From positions 744,001 to 808,000 of the forward strand of contig NZ_CP076538.1 in assembly GCF_018885265.1 (NCBI RefSeq): 64,000 nucleotides of DNA, given 5' to 3'. The position numbers were made by a program, and so were the translations under genes. Numbering within the stretch: the stretch's first letter is position 1; every line of letters begins with the position of its first letter. Under the pieces are notes generated by a model, which searched no databases, was not told where the DNA came from, and saw only the letters and a list, made by a program, of their open reading frames with translations. Shown piece after piece: positions 44,662 through 53,763 of this stretch. The DNA is from Amycolatopsis aidingensis (GTDB lineage: Bacteria > Actinomycetota > Actinomycetes > Mycobacteriales > Pseudonocardiaceae).

Positions 44662-45516
44662 ATGACTGCGGTGCCGGAAAAGGTGGGCGTGATCGGCGGC
44701 GGGCGGATGGGCGCCGGGATCGCCCAGGTGTTCGCGACGGCGGGGGCCGAGGTGATCGTCGTCGAGGGTGACGCGGGCGCGGCCGACGCCGCGGCCGAGC
44801 GGGTCGGCACCGGCCTGCGCCGGGCCGCCGAGCGCGGCAAGCTCGACACCGACCCGGCCGAGGTGCTCACCAGGGTGCGAGTGGGCACCGATCCCACCGA
44901 GTTCCCCTCGGACGTCGACCTGGTGGTGGAGGCGGTGCCGGAACGCGCCGACCTCAAGGTCGAGGTGCTGGCCGCCGCCGAGAGTGCAGTTAGCGGGCAA
45001 ACTGTTCTCGCCACGAACACCAGCTCGCTGTCGGTGACCGAGCTCGGGGCCGGGCTGAAGGACCCCGGCCGCTTCCTCGGCATGCACTTCTTCAACCCGG
45101 TACCGCCGTCCAAGCTGGTCGAGGTGGTGCTCGCCGCCGAAACCAGCGCCGAGACCAGGCGTCGGGTACTCGGCTGGGTACGCGGCCTGGACAAGACCGA
45201 GGTCGTGGTGCGGGACTCGCCTGGCTTCGCCACCAGCAGGCTGGGCGTGCTGCTCGGCCTGGAGGCGATCCGGATGCTGGAGGAAGGGGTGGCCGACGCC
45301 GAGTCCATCGACAACGCGATGGAGCTGGGCTACCGGCACCCGATGGGCCCGCTGCGCTCCACCGACCTGGTTGGCCTCGACGTGCGGCTGGCCATCGCGG
45401 AGTACCTGCACGGCACGCTCGGCGACCGGTTCGCCCCGCCGCAGCTGTTGCGGGACAAGGTGGCAAGGGGCGAGCTGGGCCGCAAGACCGGCAGGGGCTT
45501 CCATGACTGGGACTGA
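44662..45516 (+). CDS. paaH: 3-hydroxyacyl-CoA dehydrogenase (PaaH/HbdA-like)
   Basis: NAD-dependent dehydrogenase of 284 residues oxidising 3-hydroxyadipyl-CoA or 3-hydroxybutyryl-CoA. The Rossmann motif GVIGGGRMGAGIAQVFA opens the protein, NTSSLSVTEL and MHFFNPVP (catalytic His) follow, and the C-terminal domain begins DSPGFATSRLGVLLGLEA. ATG 44662 follows AGGAG. It overlaps the P450 gene by 14 bp, so the two are translationally coupled. In this cluster it fits the beta-oxidation stage of phenylacetate breakdown. Confidence 0.86.
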   Translation: MTAVPEKVGVIGGGRMGAGIAQVFATAGAEVIVVEGDAGAADAAAERVGTGLRRAAERGKLDTDPAEVLTRVRVGTDPTEFPSDVDLVVEAVPERADLKVEVLAAAESAVSGQTVLATNTSSLSVTELGAGLKDPGRFLGMHFFNPVPPSKLVEVVLAAETSAETRRRVLGWVRGLDKTEVVVRDSPGFATSRLGVLLGLEAIRMLEEGVADAESIDNAMELGYRHPMGPLRSTDLVGLDVRLAIAEYLHGTLGDRFAPPQLLRDKVARGELGRKTGRGFHDWD

Positions 45517-46750
45517 GTCGCCGGATGTCTTCGACCCGCGGGTGTTCGCCCGCGGCCTGCCGCACGAGGAGTTCCGCGTGCTGCGGGACACCACGCCGGT
45601 GTGCTGGCAAGAGGAGCACGAGGTGCTGGACTGGCCCGCTGGCCCCGGCTACTGGGCGGTCACCCGCTACGCCGATGTGAAACACGTGCTGCGCACCCCG
45701 GAGGTGTTCTCCTCCTGGCTCGGCGCCACCCAGATCCGCGACCCCGAGCCCACGGACCTGGCGTTCATCCGCAGGATGATGCTGAACATGGACCCGCCGG
45801 AGCATCGCAGGCTGCGCGGTCTCGCGGCGGCGGTGTTCACCCGGCGCAGGCTGGAACGCCTCAGCGAGCGGATCACCCAGCGTGCCCGGTCATTGCTGGA
45901 CGCGGTGGCCCCGCGCGGCCACTGCGACCTGCCGGTGGAGGTGACCGACGACTTCCCGCTGGCCAACCTCGCCGACCTGCTCGGGGTGCCGCATGCCGAC
46001 CGCGAGCTGCTGCTGCACTGGACCAACCGGGTGATCGGGTACCAGGATCCCGAACACGCCGAGACCGTGCGGGACGACCAGGGCAGGCCGGTGAACCCGC
46101 GCTCGCCCGCGATGCTCGCCGATATGTTCGGCTATGCCCGCGAACTGGCCGCCCACAAGCGCGAACATCCCGGCGAGGACCTGATGACCGCGCTGGTCCA
46201 GGCCGAAGTGGACGGTCGAGGGCTGGACGAGGCCGAGCTGGAGATGTTCTTCTTCCTGGTGGTGATCGCCGGTAACGACACCGTGCGCAGCGCCCTGCCA
46301 GGCGGGGTGCTCGCGCTGGCCGAGCATCCGGAGCAGTACCGGCGGGTACGCGCCGATCCCGGCCTGCTGCCGAGCGCGGTGGAGGAGATCCTGCGCTGGC
46401 ACCCGCCGGTGCTCAGCTTCCGCCGCACCGCCAGCACCGACACCGAACTGGGCGGCGTGCGCATCCGGGAGGGCGACAAGGTGGTCGTCTACCACGCCTC
46501 TGCGCACTACGACGAGCGCGCCTTCCCCGACCCTTTCCGCTTCGACCCCGGCAGGCAGCCCAACGACCACCTTGCCTTCGGACAGGGACCGCATCTGTGC
46601 CTCGGGGCCCACTTCGGCCGGCTGCAGCTGCGGATCTTCTTCGCCGAGCTGCTGGCCCGGCTGCCCGAGGTGGAGCTGGACGGTCCGCCGCGGCGGCTGA
46701 CCTCGAACTTCATCAACGGCATCACGCACCTCCCCCTGCGCTGGCGGTAG
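45503..46750 (+). CDS. Cytochrome P450 in the paa cluster
   Basis: Soluble class I P450 of 415 residues. The I-helix oxygen-binding motif is VIAGNDTVRSALPGG (AGNDT), the K-helix ExxR is EEILRWHPP, and the heme loop is FGQGPHLCLGAHFGRLQ with the axial Cys. AGNDT with this C-terminus resembles the CYP124/125/142 group acting on sterol or branched-chain substrates, but the exact family needs alignment. ATG 45503 lies inside the 3' end of paaH. A P450 is not part of the standard paa pathway, so it may prepare an aromatic or steroid-like substrate. No ferredoxin gene is adjacent. Confidence 0.87.
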   Translation: MTGTESPDVFDPRVFARGLPHEEFRVLRDTTPVCWQEEHEVLDWPAGPGYWAVTRYADVKHVLRTPEVFSSWLGATQIRDPEPTDLAFIRRMMLNMDPPEHRRLRGLAAAVFTRRRLERLSERITQRARSLLDAVAPRGHCDLPVEVTDDFPLANLADLLGVPHADRELLLHWTNRVIGYQDPEHAETVRDDQGRPVNPRSPAMLADMFGYARELAAHKREHPGEDLMTALVQAEVDGRGLDEAELEMFFFLVVIAGNDTVRSALPGGVLALAEHPEQYRRVRADPGLLPSAVEEILRWHPPVLSFRRTASTDTELGGVRIREGDKVVVYHASAHYDERAFPDPFRFDPGRQPNDHLAFGQGPHLCLGAHFGRLQLRIFFAELLARLPEVELDGPPRRLTSNFINGITHLPLRWR

Positions 46751-46751
46751 T

Positions 46752-46834
46752 GCCCTGAACGTGGCTTTCCGGACGTTGAACGTCCCAATAGTGCCGTTCG
46801 CGACGTTGGGCGTCTCGATCGGCACGTTCAGGGC
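46752..46834. repeat. 83-bp palindromic intergenic element, copy 2
   Basis: Starts GCCCTGAACGT and ends ACGTTCAGGGC, a perfect 11-bp terminal inverted repeat; the first 26 bases equal those of the copy at 24734-24816 and the total length is the same. Internal words GTGCCGTTCGCGACGTT and GGGCGTCTCGATC repeat the theme. It begins two bases after the P450 stop and precedes the BASS transporter. Confidence 0.75.
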
Positions 46835-46910
46835 CCTTGCGGCGGGTTAGCCTGCGGTGATCATGCGCCGCGCGTGACCGGGCGCGGCCCCGGCCTCCTT
46901 GGGGGAGTTC

Positions 46911-47864
46911 GTGTCCAATTTCCTGTTGCGGATCGCCACCTTCGCGGGCCGCTGGTTCGCCCCGCTGGTGCTGCTTGGCGGCGCGCTCGGGCTGCTGTTG
47001 CCCGAGCCATCCGCCGCCCTCGCCCCGCAGATCCCGCTGCTGCTCGGCGTGATCATGTTCGGGATGGGTCTCACCCTGCGGCCCGGCGACTTCGCGCTGG
47101 TGCTGCGCCGCCCGCTGGTGGTGCTGCTCGGCCTGGTGGCCCAGTACCTGATCATGCCGCTGGCCGCGTGGAGCATCGGCACCCTGCTCGGCCTGGAACC
47201 ACTGCTGCTGCTCGGCATGATCCTGGTCGGCTCCGCGCCCGGCGGCACCGCCTCGAATGTGGTGGTCTACCTCGGCCGCGGCGATGTGGCCCTCTCGGTC
47301 ACCCTCACCTCGGTGTCCACCCTGCTCGCGCCGCTGCTCACCCCGCTGCTGGTGCTCTGGCTCGGCGGGTCGACGCTGCCGGTGGATCCCTGGGCCCTGT
47401 TCCGCTCGATCCTGGAGATCGTGCTGGTGCCGATCGTGGCCGGGGTGCTGGTGCGGCTGCTGGCAGGCGGGTTCGTGCAGCGGGTGCTGCCGTACCTGCC
47501 GCTGGTCTCGGTCACCGGGATCGTGGTCGTGGTGGCGGCGGTGGTCGGGGTGAACGCCGACGTCGCCGCGAGCAGCGGGGCGTTGCTGGTCCTCGCGGTG
47601 ATCGCGCACAACGGCGCGGGCCTGCTGCTCGGCTACCTCGCAGGCAGGCTCGCCGGGGTGGGGGAGAGCGCCCGCCGGGCGATCAGCATCGAGGTCGGGA
47701 TGCAGAACTCCGGGCTCGCGGCCAGCCTCGCCACCGTGCACTTCGCACCGCTGGCCGCCCTGCCTGCCGCGCTGTTCTCGGTCTGGCACAACATCTCCGG
47801 CTCCGCGCTGGCCACCTTCTGGGCGCGCGGGTCTACCCGCGGCCGCCGTGGCAAGGTATCGTGA
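46911..47864 (+). CDS. Bile acid:sodium symporter family (BASS) transporter
   Basis: Sodium-coupled carrier of 317 residues with about ten helices. Family features include GVIMFGMGLTLRPGDFALVL near residue 52, GSAPGGTASNVVVYLGRGD near 115 and the EVGMQNSGLAASLA motif near 265. GTG 46911 follows GGGGGAG. Members import organic anions, bile acids or pantoate. Position between the P450 and paaZ suggests uptake of an aromatic or steroid-like acid for this pathway; that is inference. Confidence 0.84.
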   Translation: MSNFLLRIATFAGRWFAPLVLLGGALGLLLPEPSAALAPQIPLLLGVIMFGMGLTLRPGDFALVLRRPLVVLLGLVAQYLIMPLAAWSIGTLLGLEPLLLLGMILVGSAPGGTASNVVVYLGRGDVALSVTLTSVSTLLAPLLTPLLVLWLGGSTLPVDPWALFRSILEIVLVPIVAGVLVRLLAGGFVQRVLPYLPLVSVTGIVVVVAAVVGVNADVAASSGALLVLAVIAHNGAGLLLGYLAGRLAGVGESARRAISIEVGMQNSGLAASLATVHFAPLAALPAALFSVWHNISGSALATFWARGSTRGRRGKVS

Positions 47865-47888
47865 ATTACTGAACGTACGGTTGGTAAT
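47865..47888. promoter_or_regulatory. PaaR-like operator candidate before paaZ
   Basis: ATTACTGAACGTACGGTTGGTAAT has matching outer arms ATTAC/GTAAT and an inner AACGTACGGTT dyad, with its left end touching the stop of the BASS gene and its right end 32 bp before the paaZ start. It shares words with the site at 44598. It would control the paaZABCDE operon. Confidence 0.58.
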
Positions 47889-47920
47889 TCGAGCCAGACG
47901 ATCCGAGGAGGCTGGCCTTC

Positions 47921-49951
47921 ATGGCCCTGCTGCGCAGCTACGTTTCCGGCCGGTGGCACACGCCGCAGGAGGCGGGCAGGCCACTGCACGACGCGGTGAC
48001 CGGCGAGGAGGTGGCCCGGCTCTCGTCCGCGGGCGTCGATATGGCGGCCGCGCTGGACCACGGGCGCCGCACCGGGGGCCCCGCCCTGCGCGAGCTGACC
48101 TTCCACCAGCGGGCGGCGCTGCTCAAGGCGCTCGCCGCACAGCTGCGCGAGCACCGCGAGGAGCTGTACCAGCTGTCCCTGCGCACCGGGGCCACCCTCG
48201 GCGACGCCAAGTTCGACATCGACGGCGGCATCGGGGTGCTGTTCGCCTACGGCAGCAAGGGCAGGCGGGAGCTGCCAAACGACACCGTGTACGTGGACGG
48301 CGCGGTGGAGCCGCTCGGCAAGGGCGGCACCTTCCTCGGGCAGCACATCGCCACCCCGCTGCGGGGCGTGGCCGTGCAGATCAACGCCTTCAACTTCCCG
48401 GTATGGGGGCCGCTGGAGAAGTTCGCCCCCGCCTTCCTCGCCGGGGTGCCCAGCCTGGTCAAACCGGCCAGCCAGACCGCGTACCTGACCGAGCGGCTGG
48501 TCCAGCTCGTCGTGGACTCCGGGCTGCTGCCGGAGGGCTCGCTGCAACTCGTCTGCGGCAGCGCGGGCGACCTGCTGGACCACCTCACCGAGCAGGACCT
48601 CGTCTCCTTCACCGGTTCCGCGGACACCGCGCAGCGGCTGCGCACGCATCCGGCCATCGTGCGCAATGCGGTCCGGTTCAACGCCGAGGCCGACTCGCTC
48701 AACCTGTCCGTGCTCGGCCCGGACGCGAAGCCCGGCAGCGCCGAGTTCGACCTGTTCGTCAAGCAGCTGGTCACCGAGATGACGGTGAAGGCGGGGCAGA
48801 AGTGCACCGCCATCCGCCGCGCCTTCGTGCCGGCCGAGCTGGCCGATGACGTGGCCGCCGCGGCTGCCGAGCGGCTGGCCAAGGTCACCGTGGGCAACCC
48901 GGCCTCCGACGGCGTGCGGATGGGTGCGCTGGCCAGCCTTGAGCAGCGCGAGGAGGTTCGCCGCTCGCTGAAGGCGCTGCTGGACGCGGGCAGCGTGGTC
49001 GCGGGCGACCCGGAGCGGGTGGAGGTGGTGGACGCCGACGCCGAACGCGGCGCGTTCGTCTCACCGGTGCTGCTGCGGGCCGCCGACCCCGAGCGGGCCG
49101 AACCGCACGAGGTGGAGGCATTCGGGCCGGTGTCCACCCTGCTGCCCTACACCTCCACCGAGCAGGTCATCGAGCTCGCGGCAAGGGGCAAGGGCAGCCT
49201 GGTCGGCTCTGTGGTCACCGCGGACACCGAGTTCGCGAGGCAGCTGGTGCTCGGCGTCGCGCCATGGCACGGCAGGCTGCTGGTGCTGGACGCCGAGGAC
49301 GCGAAGGAGTCCACCGGGCACGGCTCGCCGCTGCCCGCGCTGGTGCACGGCGGGCCGGGCCGCGCAGGCGGCGGCGAGGAGATGGCTGGCATCCGTGGGG
49401 TGCTGCACCATATGCAGCGCACCGCCGTGCAGGCGAGCCCGAAGGTGCTCGGCGCGGTCACGAACCGCTGGGTGCCCGGCGCGCCGCGGCAGGAGGGCGA
49501 GCACCCGTTCCGCAAGTCCCTTGCCGAGCTGAAGGTGGGGGACACCGTGGTCGCCGGGCCACGCACCGTCACGAGTGCGGACGTGGACCACTTCGCCGAG
49601 TTCACCGGGGACACCTTCTACGCGCACACTGACGAGGCGGCGGCACGGGAGAACCCGCTGTTCGGTGGCATCGTGGCGCACGGCTACCTGGTGGTGTCCT
49701 TCGCCGCCGGGCTGTTCGTCTCCCCGGAGCCCGGCCCGGTGCTGGCCAACTACGGCCTGGAGAACCTGCGCTTCCTCACCCCGGTCAAGCCGGGCGACTC
49801 GCTGACCGTGACGCTGACCGCCAAGCAGATCACCCCGCGGGTGGACGCCGACTACGGCGAGGTGCGCTGGGACGCGGACGTGACCAACGGCGACGGCGAG
49901 TCGGTGGCCAAGTACGACGTGCTCACCCTGGTCGCCAAGGAGCAACGCTGA
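47921..49951 (+). CDS. paaZ: PaaZ: oxepin-CoA hydrolase / semialdehyde dehydrogenase
   Basis: Bifunctional ring-opening enzyme of 676 residues. The N-terminal aldehyde dehydrogenase (about 1-520) has [32 protein letters not shown] and the catalytic Cys in [12 protein letters not shown] (near 297). The C-terminal MaoC-type hydratase (about 535-676) has the dipeptide-type [18 protein letters not shown] (hydratase Asp/His) and [12 protein letters not shown]. It hydrolyses oxepin-CoA and oxidises the aldehyde formed. ATG 47921 follows GAGGAGG. Its stop overlaps the paaA start by one base. Confidence 0.93.
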   Translation: MALLRSYVSGRWHTPQEAGRPLHDAVTGEEVARLSSAGVDMAAALDHGRRTGGPALRELTFHQRAALLKALAAQLREHREELYQLSLRTGATLGDAKFDIDGGIGVLFAYGSKGRRELPNDTVYVDGAVEPLGKGGTFLGQHIATPLRGVAVQINAFNFPVWGPLEKFAPAFLAGVPSLVKPASQTAYLTERLVQLVVDSGLLPEGSLQLVCGSAGDLLDHLTEQDLVSFTGSADTAQRLRTHPAIVRNAVRFNAEADSLNLSVLGPDAKPGSAEFDLFVKQLVTEMTVKAGQKCTAIRRAFVPAELADDVAAAAAERLAKVTVGNPASDGVRMGALASLEQREEVRRSLKALLDAGSVVAGDPERVEVVDADAERGAFVSPVLLRAADPERAEPHEVEAFGPVSTLLPYTSTEQVIELAARGKGSLVGSVVTADTEFARQLVLGVAPWHGRLLVLDAEDAKESTGHGSPLPALVHGGPGRAGGGEEMAGIRGVLHHMQRTAVQASPKVLGAVTNRWVPGAPRQEGEHPFRKSLAELKVGDTVVAGPRTVTSADVDHFAEFTGDTFYAHTDEAAARENPLFGGIVAHGYLVVSFAAGLFVSPEPGPVLANYGLENLRFLTPVKPGDSLTVTLTAKQITPRVDADYGEVRWDADVTNGDGESVAKYDVLTLVAKEQR

Positions 49952-50886
49952 TGAACGATCTGGAACGCCATTTCGAGCGCACCCTGGAGAAGGACCAGCG
50001 GCTGGAGCCGAGGGACTGGCTGCCGGATGGCTACCGCAAGACGATGATCAGGCAGATCGCGCAGCACGCGCATTCGGAGATCATCGGCATGCAGCCGGAG
50101 GGCAACTGGATCACTCGCGCGCCTTCGTTGCGCCGCAAGGCGATCCTGCTGGCCAAGGTGCAGGACGAGGCCGGGCACGGGCTGTACCTCTACTCCGCGG
50201 CGGAGACCCTCGGCGCCGACCGCACCGACCTGACCGAGAGGTTGATCAGCGGGCGGCAGAAGTACTCCTCCATCTTCAACTACCCGACCCTGACCTTCGC
50301 CGATGTCGGAGTGATCGGCTGGCTGGTGGACGGGGCGGCGATCTGCAACCAGGTTCCGTTGTGCCGCAGCAGTTACGGCCCCTATGCGCGGGCGATGATC
50401 CGGATCTGCAAGGAGGAGTCCTTCCACCAGCGGCAGGGCTACGAGCTGCTGATGACCATGATGCGCGGCACGCCGGAGCAGCGGGAGATGGTGCAGGACG
50501 CCACCGACCGGTACTGGTGGCCCTCACTGATGATGTTCGGCCCGCCAGACGGCGACTCGCCGAACACCGAGCAGTCCATGGCCTGGAAGATCAAGCGGCA
50601 CACCAACGACGAGCTGCGTCAGCGGTTCGTGGACATGACCGTGCCGCAGGCGCAGGCACTCGGCGTCACCCTGCCCGACCCCGAACTGAAATGGAACGCC
50701 GACCGCGGGCACTACGACTTCGGCGAGATCGACTGGGCGGAGTTCAAGGAGGTGCTGCGCGGCAACGGCCCATGCAACGCGCAGCGGGTGGAACGCCGCC
50801 GCCGGGCGCACGAGGACGGCGCCTGGGTGCGCGAGGCCGCAGCCACGCATGCCGCCAAGCACGCGAGCACGGAGGCCGCCGCATGA
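49951..50886 (+). CDS. paaA: PaaA, catalytic subunit of phenylacetyl-CoA epoxidase
   Basis: Ring-epoxidising di-iron oxygenase subunit, 311 residues (E. coli 309). Iron-ligand helices carry [36 protein letters not shown] (ExxH) and [17 protein letters not shown] (ExxH). It needs PaaC as structural partner, PaaB, and electrons through PaaE. The stop overlaps the paaB start by 4 bp. Confidence 0.95.
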   Translation: MNDLERHFERTLEKDQRLEPRDWLPDGYRKTMIRQIAQHAHSEIIGMQPEGNWITRAPSLRRKAILLAKVQDEAGHGLYLYSAAETLGADRTDLTERLISGRQKYSSIFNYPTLTFADVGVIGWLVDGAAICNQVPLCRSSYGPYARAMIRICKEESFHQRQGYELLMTMMRGTPEQREMVQDATDRYWWPSLMMFGPPDGDSPNTEQSMAWKIKRHTNDELRQRFVDMTVPQAQALGVTLPDPELKWNADRGHYDFGEIDWAEFKEVLRGNGPCNAQRVERRRRAHEDGAWVREAAATHAAKHASTEAAA

Positions 50887-51185
50887 CGGAAGGTGACAAC
50901 GCGCGAGCATCGTGGCCGCTGTATGAGGTGTTCGTGCGGGGTAAGCGCGGGCTGAACCACGTGCATGTCGGCTCGCTGCATGCGGCCGACGACCAGATGG
51001 CGCTGCGCAACGCCCGCGACCTCTACACCCGGCGCAACGAGGGCGTGAGTATCTGGGTGGTGCGGGCCGCCGACATCACCGCGTCCAGCCCGGACGAGAA
51101 GGACCCGTTCTTCGCGCCAAGCGGGGACAAGGTCTACCGGCACCCGACGTTCTACGAGATCCCCGACGACGTCCCGCATATCTGA
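50883..51185 (+). CDS. paaB: PaaB, epoxidase accessory subunit
   Basis: Small subunit of 100 residues, normal length, with the conserved [35 protein letters not shown] and [17 protein letters not shown] blocks. It bridges PaaAC heterodimers in the epoxidase complex. ATG 50883 overlaps the paaA stop. Confidence 0.94.
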   Translation: MTEGDNARASWPLYEVFVRGKRGLNHVHVGSLHAADDQMALRNARDLYTRRNEGVSIWVVRAADITASSPDEKDPFFAPSGDKVYRHPTFYEIPDDVPHI

Positions 51186-51199
51186 AGGGATGTCTTGCC

Positions 51200-52081
51200 A
51201 TGTCTTTTGACAACGCCTACGAGGCGATCACCGAGGAGAACGACTCCCGCTGGGCCTTCGGCACCGGGTTCGAGGATCCGTTGTCCGGAGTGGACACCAC
51301 AGTTCCGTCTGATGTGGATGGAACGGACCTGGCAGCCTACTGCCTGATGCTCGGGGATGACGCACTGGTCATGTCGCACCGGTTGCAGGAGTGGTGCACC
51401 CAGGCGCCGGAGCTCGAGGACGAGGTGGCACTGGCGAACATCGGGCTGGACCTGCTCGGCCAGGCACGATTGCTGCTGGCAAGGGCCGGGAAGGCGGACG
51501 GCACCGGGCGGGGGGAGGACCACTTCGCGTTCTTCCGCGCCGAGCACGAGTTCCGGAACGTGCGGCTGGTGGAGCCGGAGAACGGGGACTTCGCCCACTC
51601 GATGGCGCGGCTGCTGGTGTTTTCCACCTGGCGGCTGGCCCTGCTGAGCGGGCTGACCGGCTCCGGCGACCCCGTGCTGGCCGCGATCGCGGGCAAGGGG
51701 GTCAAGGAGGTCGCCTACCACCGCGACTACGCCGCGCAGTGGGTCGTCCGGCTCGGCGACGGTACCGAGCTGTCCCGGCAGCGCATGCAGGCCGGGCTGG
51801 ACGCGGTGTGGCCGCTGGTCGCCGAGCTGTTCGTGCCGCACGAGATCGAGCTGCGGCTGGCCGAGGCCGGGATCGGGGTGGACCCGGCCGGGTTGCGGGC
51901 CGAGTTCGACCAGGTGCTGGCGCAGGTGCTGCCCGCGGCCACCCTGGAGCGGCCAGAAGGCGGCGAGCTGGGCCGGGTCGCGGGGAAGGCGGGCCGGGAC
52001 GGGGTGCACACCGAGACCATGGGGTACCTGCTGGCCGAGCTGCAGAGCGTGGCCAGAGCACATCCGGAGGCGACATGGTGA
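51200..52081 (+). CDS. paaC: PaaC, structural subunit of the epoxidase
   Basis: Ferritin-like partner of PaaA, 293 residues, longer than the ~250 of E. coli PaaC; the surplus is at the N-terminus (first ~35 residues). Characteristic blocks are LGDDALVMSHRLQEWCTQAP, EDEVALANIGLDLLGQARLL and EVAYHRDYAAQWVVRLGDGT. It has lost a competent iron site and stabilises PaaA. The ribosome-binding site GAAGGGATG lies in the 14-bp gap after paaB; its end overlaps paaD by 7 bp. Confidence 0.92.
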   Translation: MSFDNAYEAITEENDSRWAFGTGFEDPLSGVDTTVPSDVDGTDLAAYCLMLGDDALVMSHRLQEWCTQAPELEDEVALANIGLDLLGQARLLLARAGKADGTGRGEDHFAFFRAEHEFRNVRLVEPENGDFAHSMARLLVFSTWRLALLSGLTGSGDPVLAAIAGKGVKEVAYHRDYAAQWVVRLGDGTELSRQRMQAGLDAVWPLVAELFVPHEIELRLAEAGIGVDPAGLRAEFDQVLAQVLPAATLERPEGGELGRVAGKAGRDGVHTETMGYLLAELQSVARAHPEATW

Positions 52082-52575
52082 CCCTGACCGACGCCAGGTC
52101 GATCGCCGAGACGGTGACCGACCCGGAGCTGCCGATGGTGACCCTCGCCGACCTCGGCGTGCTGCGTGAAGTGTCCGTCGTGGGCGGAAAAGTGATCGTG
52201 TCGATCACACCGACCTACACCGGCTGTCCTGCCATGGACACCATGCGCGACGACCTGGTGCGGGCGCTGACCGAGGCCGGGTACGTCGAGGTCGAGGTGC
52301 GCACGGTGTTGCACCCACCGTGGTCGACCGACTGGATCACCGCGGCTGGCAGGCGCAAGCTCGCCGAGGCGGGTATCGCGCCCCCTGGAAGCGCGCCGGA
52401 GCGGGGCGGCGGTCCGGTGCCGCTGAACCTGGCGCCTCCGGTGCGGCGGGTGCGCTGCCCCCGCTGCGAGTCACCGGAAACCGAACTGCTCTCGGAGTTC
52501 AGCGCCACGGCCTGTAAGTCGCTGCGCCGGTGCGTGGTATGCCGGGAACCCTTCGAACACGTGAAGGAAATCTGA
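52075..52575 (+). CDS. paaD: PaaD, iron-sulfur maturation factor
   Basis: A 166-residue protein with an N-terminal MIP18/DUF59 domain (VTDPELPMVTLADLGVLREV, then TPTYTGCPAMDTMRDD) and a C-terminal zinc ribbon (RCPRCESPETELLSEFSATA, then CKSLRRCVVCREPFEH). It helps assemble the iron-sulfur cluster of PaaE or the di-iron site of PaaA. ATG 52075 lies inside the paaC end; its stop overlaps the paaE start by one base. Confidence 0.92.
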   Translation: MVTLTDARSIAETVTDPELPMVTLADLGVLREVSVVGGKVIVSITPTYTGCPAMDTMRDDLVRALTEAGYVEVEVRTVLHPPWSTDWITAAGRRKLAEAGIAPPGSAPERGGGPVPLNLAPPVRRVRCPRCESPETELLSEFSATACKSLRRCVVCREPFEHVKEI

Positions 52576-53657
52576 TGACCGCGCCCGTGCAAACCCGCCG
52601 CCGCAGCGGGTTCCACTCGCTGACCGTCGCCGAGGTACGGCGGCTGTGCCCGGACGCGGTGGCGGTGACCTTCGAGGTGCCACCGGAACTGGCCGCGGAG
52701 TTCGAGTTCAGGCCAGGGCAGTCGCTGACCCTGCGCCGCATCGTGGACGGCCGGGAGGAACGGCGCAACTACTCCATCTGCGCCCCGTCCGGTGACCGGT
52801 TGCGGATCGGCGTGCGCGAGGTTCCGGGAGGTCTGTTCTCCGGCTGGCTGGTGCACGAGGTGCGGCCTGGCGACCAGATCGAGGTGCAGCCGCCCGCCGG
52901 GAGCTTCACCCCGGACCTCGACGAGCCGGGGCACCACGTGCTCGTCGCCGCGGGCTCCGGGATCACCCCGGTGCTGTCCATCGCGGCCTCCCTGCTGCGC
53001 AACCCGCAGGTCACCGTCACCCTGCTGTACGGGAACCGGCGGGCCGACACGGTGATGTTCGCCGACGACGTCGCCGACCTGAAGGACCGCTGGCCGAGCA
53101 GGCTGGAACTGGTGCACGTGCTGTCCAGGGAACCGCGTGAGGCCGAGCTGTTCACCGGACGGCTGGATCCGGCCAAGCTGCGCGCGCTGCTCGGCACCCT
53201 GATTCCCGCCGAGCGGGTGACGCACTGGTGGCTGTGCGGGCCGCATCCGATGGTGACCGCCGCACAGGAGGTGCTCGCCGAGGCCGATGTCCCGCGCGAG
53301 CGGGTACACACCGAACTGTTCTATGTGGACGACGTGCCGCCGGATCCGGTGCGCCGCGAGGATGCCGAGCCCGAAGGTAGCGGTAGCGAGGTGACCGTGC
53401 TGCTGGACGGCCGCGCCACCACGGTCGCGCTGCCGCCGGACACCACCGTGCTGGAGGGTGCCCAGCGCGCCCGCCCTGACCTGCCCTTCGCCTGTAAGGG
53501 CGGGGTGTGCGGAACCTGCCGGGCGATGGTGGTGGACGGGGAGGTGCGCATGCGGCGCAACTTCGCGCTGGAGGAGTCCGAGGTCGCTGCAGGCTTCGTG
53601 CTGACATGCCAGTCCCTCCCGGTCAGCGAGCAGGTCAAGGTCGATTACGACGCCTGA
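52575..53657 (+). CDS. paaE: PaaE, epoxidase reductase subunit
   Basis: NADPH-dependent flavin/iron-sulfur reductase of 360 residues feeding electrons to PaaAC. FAD-binding domain with RNYSICA (near 73), NAD-binding with VAAGSGITPVLSIAASLL (near 125), and C-terminal plant-type 2Fe-2S domain with CKGGVCGTC and a fourth Cys in LTCQSLP. Last gene of the coupled paaZABCDE operon. Confidence 0.94.
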   Translation: MTAPVQTRRRSGFHSLTVAEVRRLCPDAVAVTFEVPPELAAEFEFRPGQSLTLRRIVDGREERRNYSICAPSGDRLRIGVREVPGGLFSGWLVHEVRPGDQIEVQPPAGSFTPDLDEPGHHVLVAAGSGITPVLSIAASLLRNPQVTVTLLYGNRRADTVMFADDVADLKDRWPSRLELVHVLSREPREAELFTGRLDPAKLRALLGTLIPAERVTHWWLCGPHPMVTAAQEVLAEADVPRERVHTELFYVDDVPPDPVRREDAEPEGSGSEVTVLLDGRATTVALPPDTTVLEGAQRARPDLPFACKGGVCGTCRAMVVDGEVRMRRNFALEESEVAAGFVLTCQSLPVSEQVKVDYDA

Positions 53658-53763
53658 GCCGCGGCGGGAATCCCCCGATCGGCTTAGTTGACCCGTGAGT
53701 AGCCAACTCGCTACCTTCACCGGAATGATGTGTCATTCCGATCAATGGTGATGGGAGCACGAA

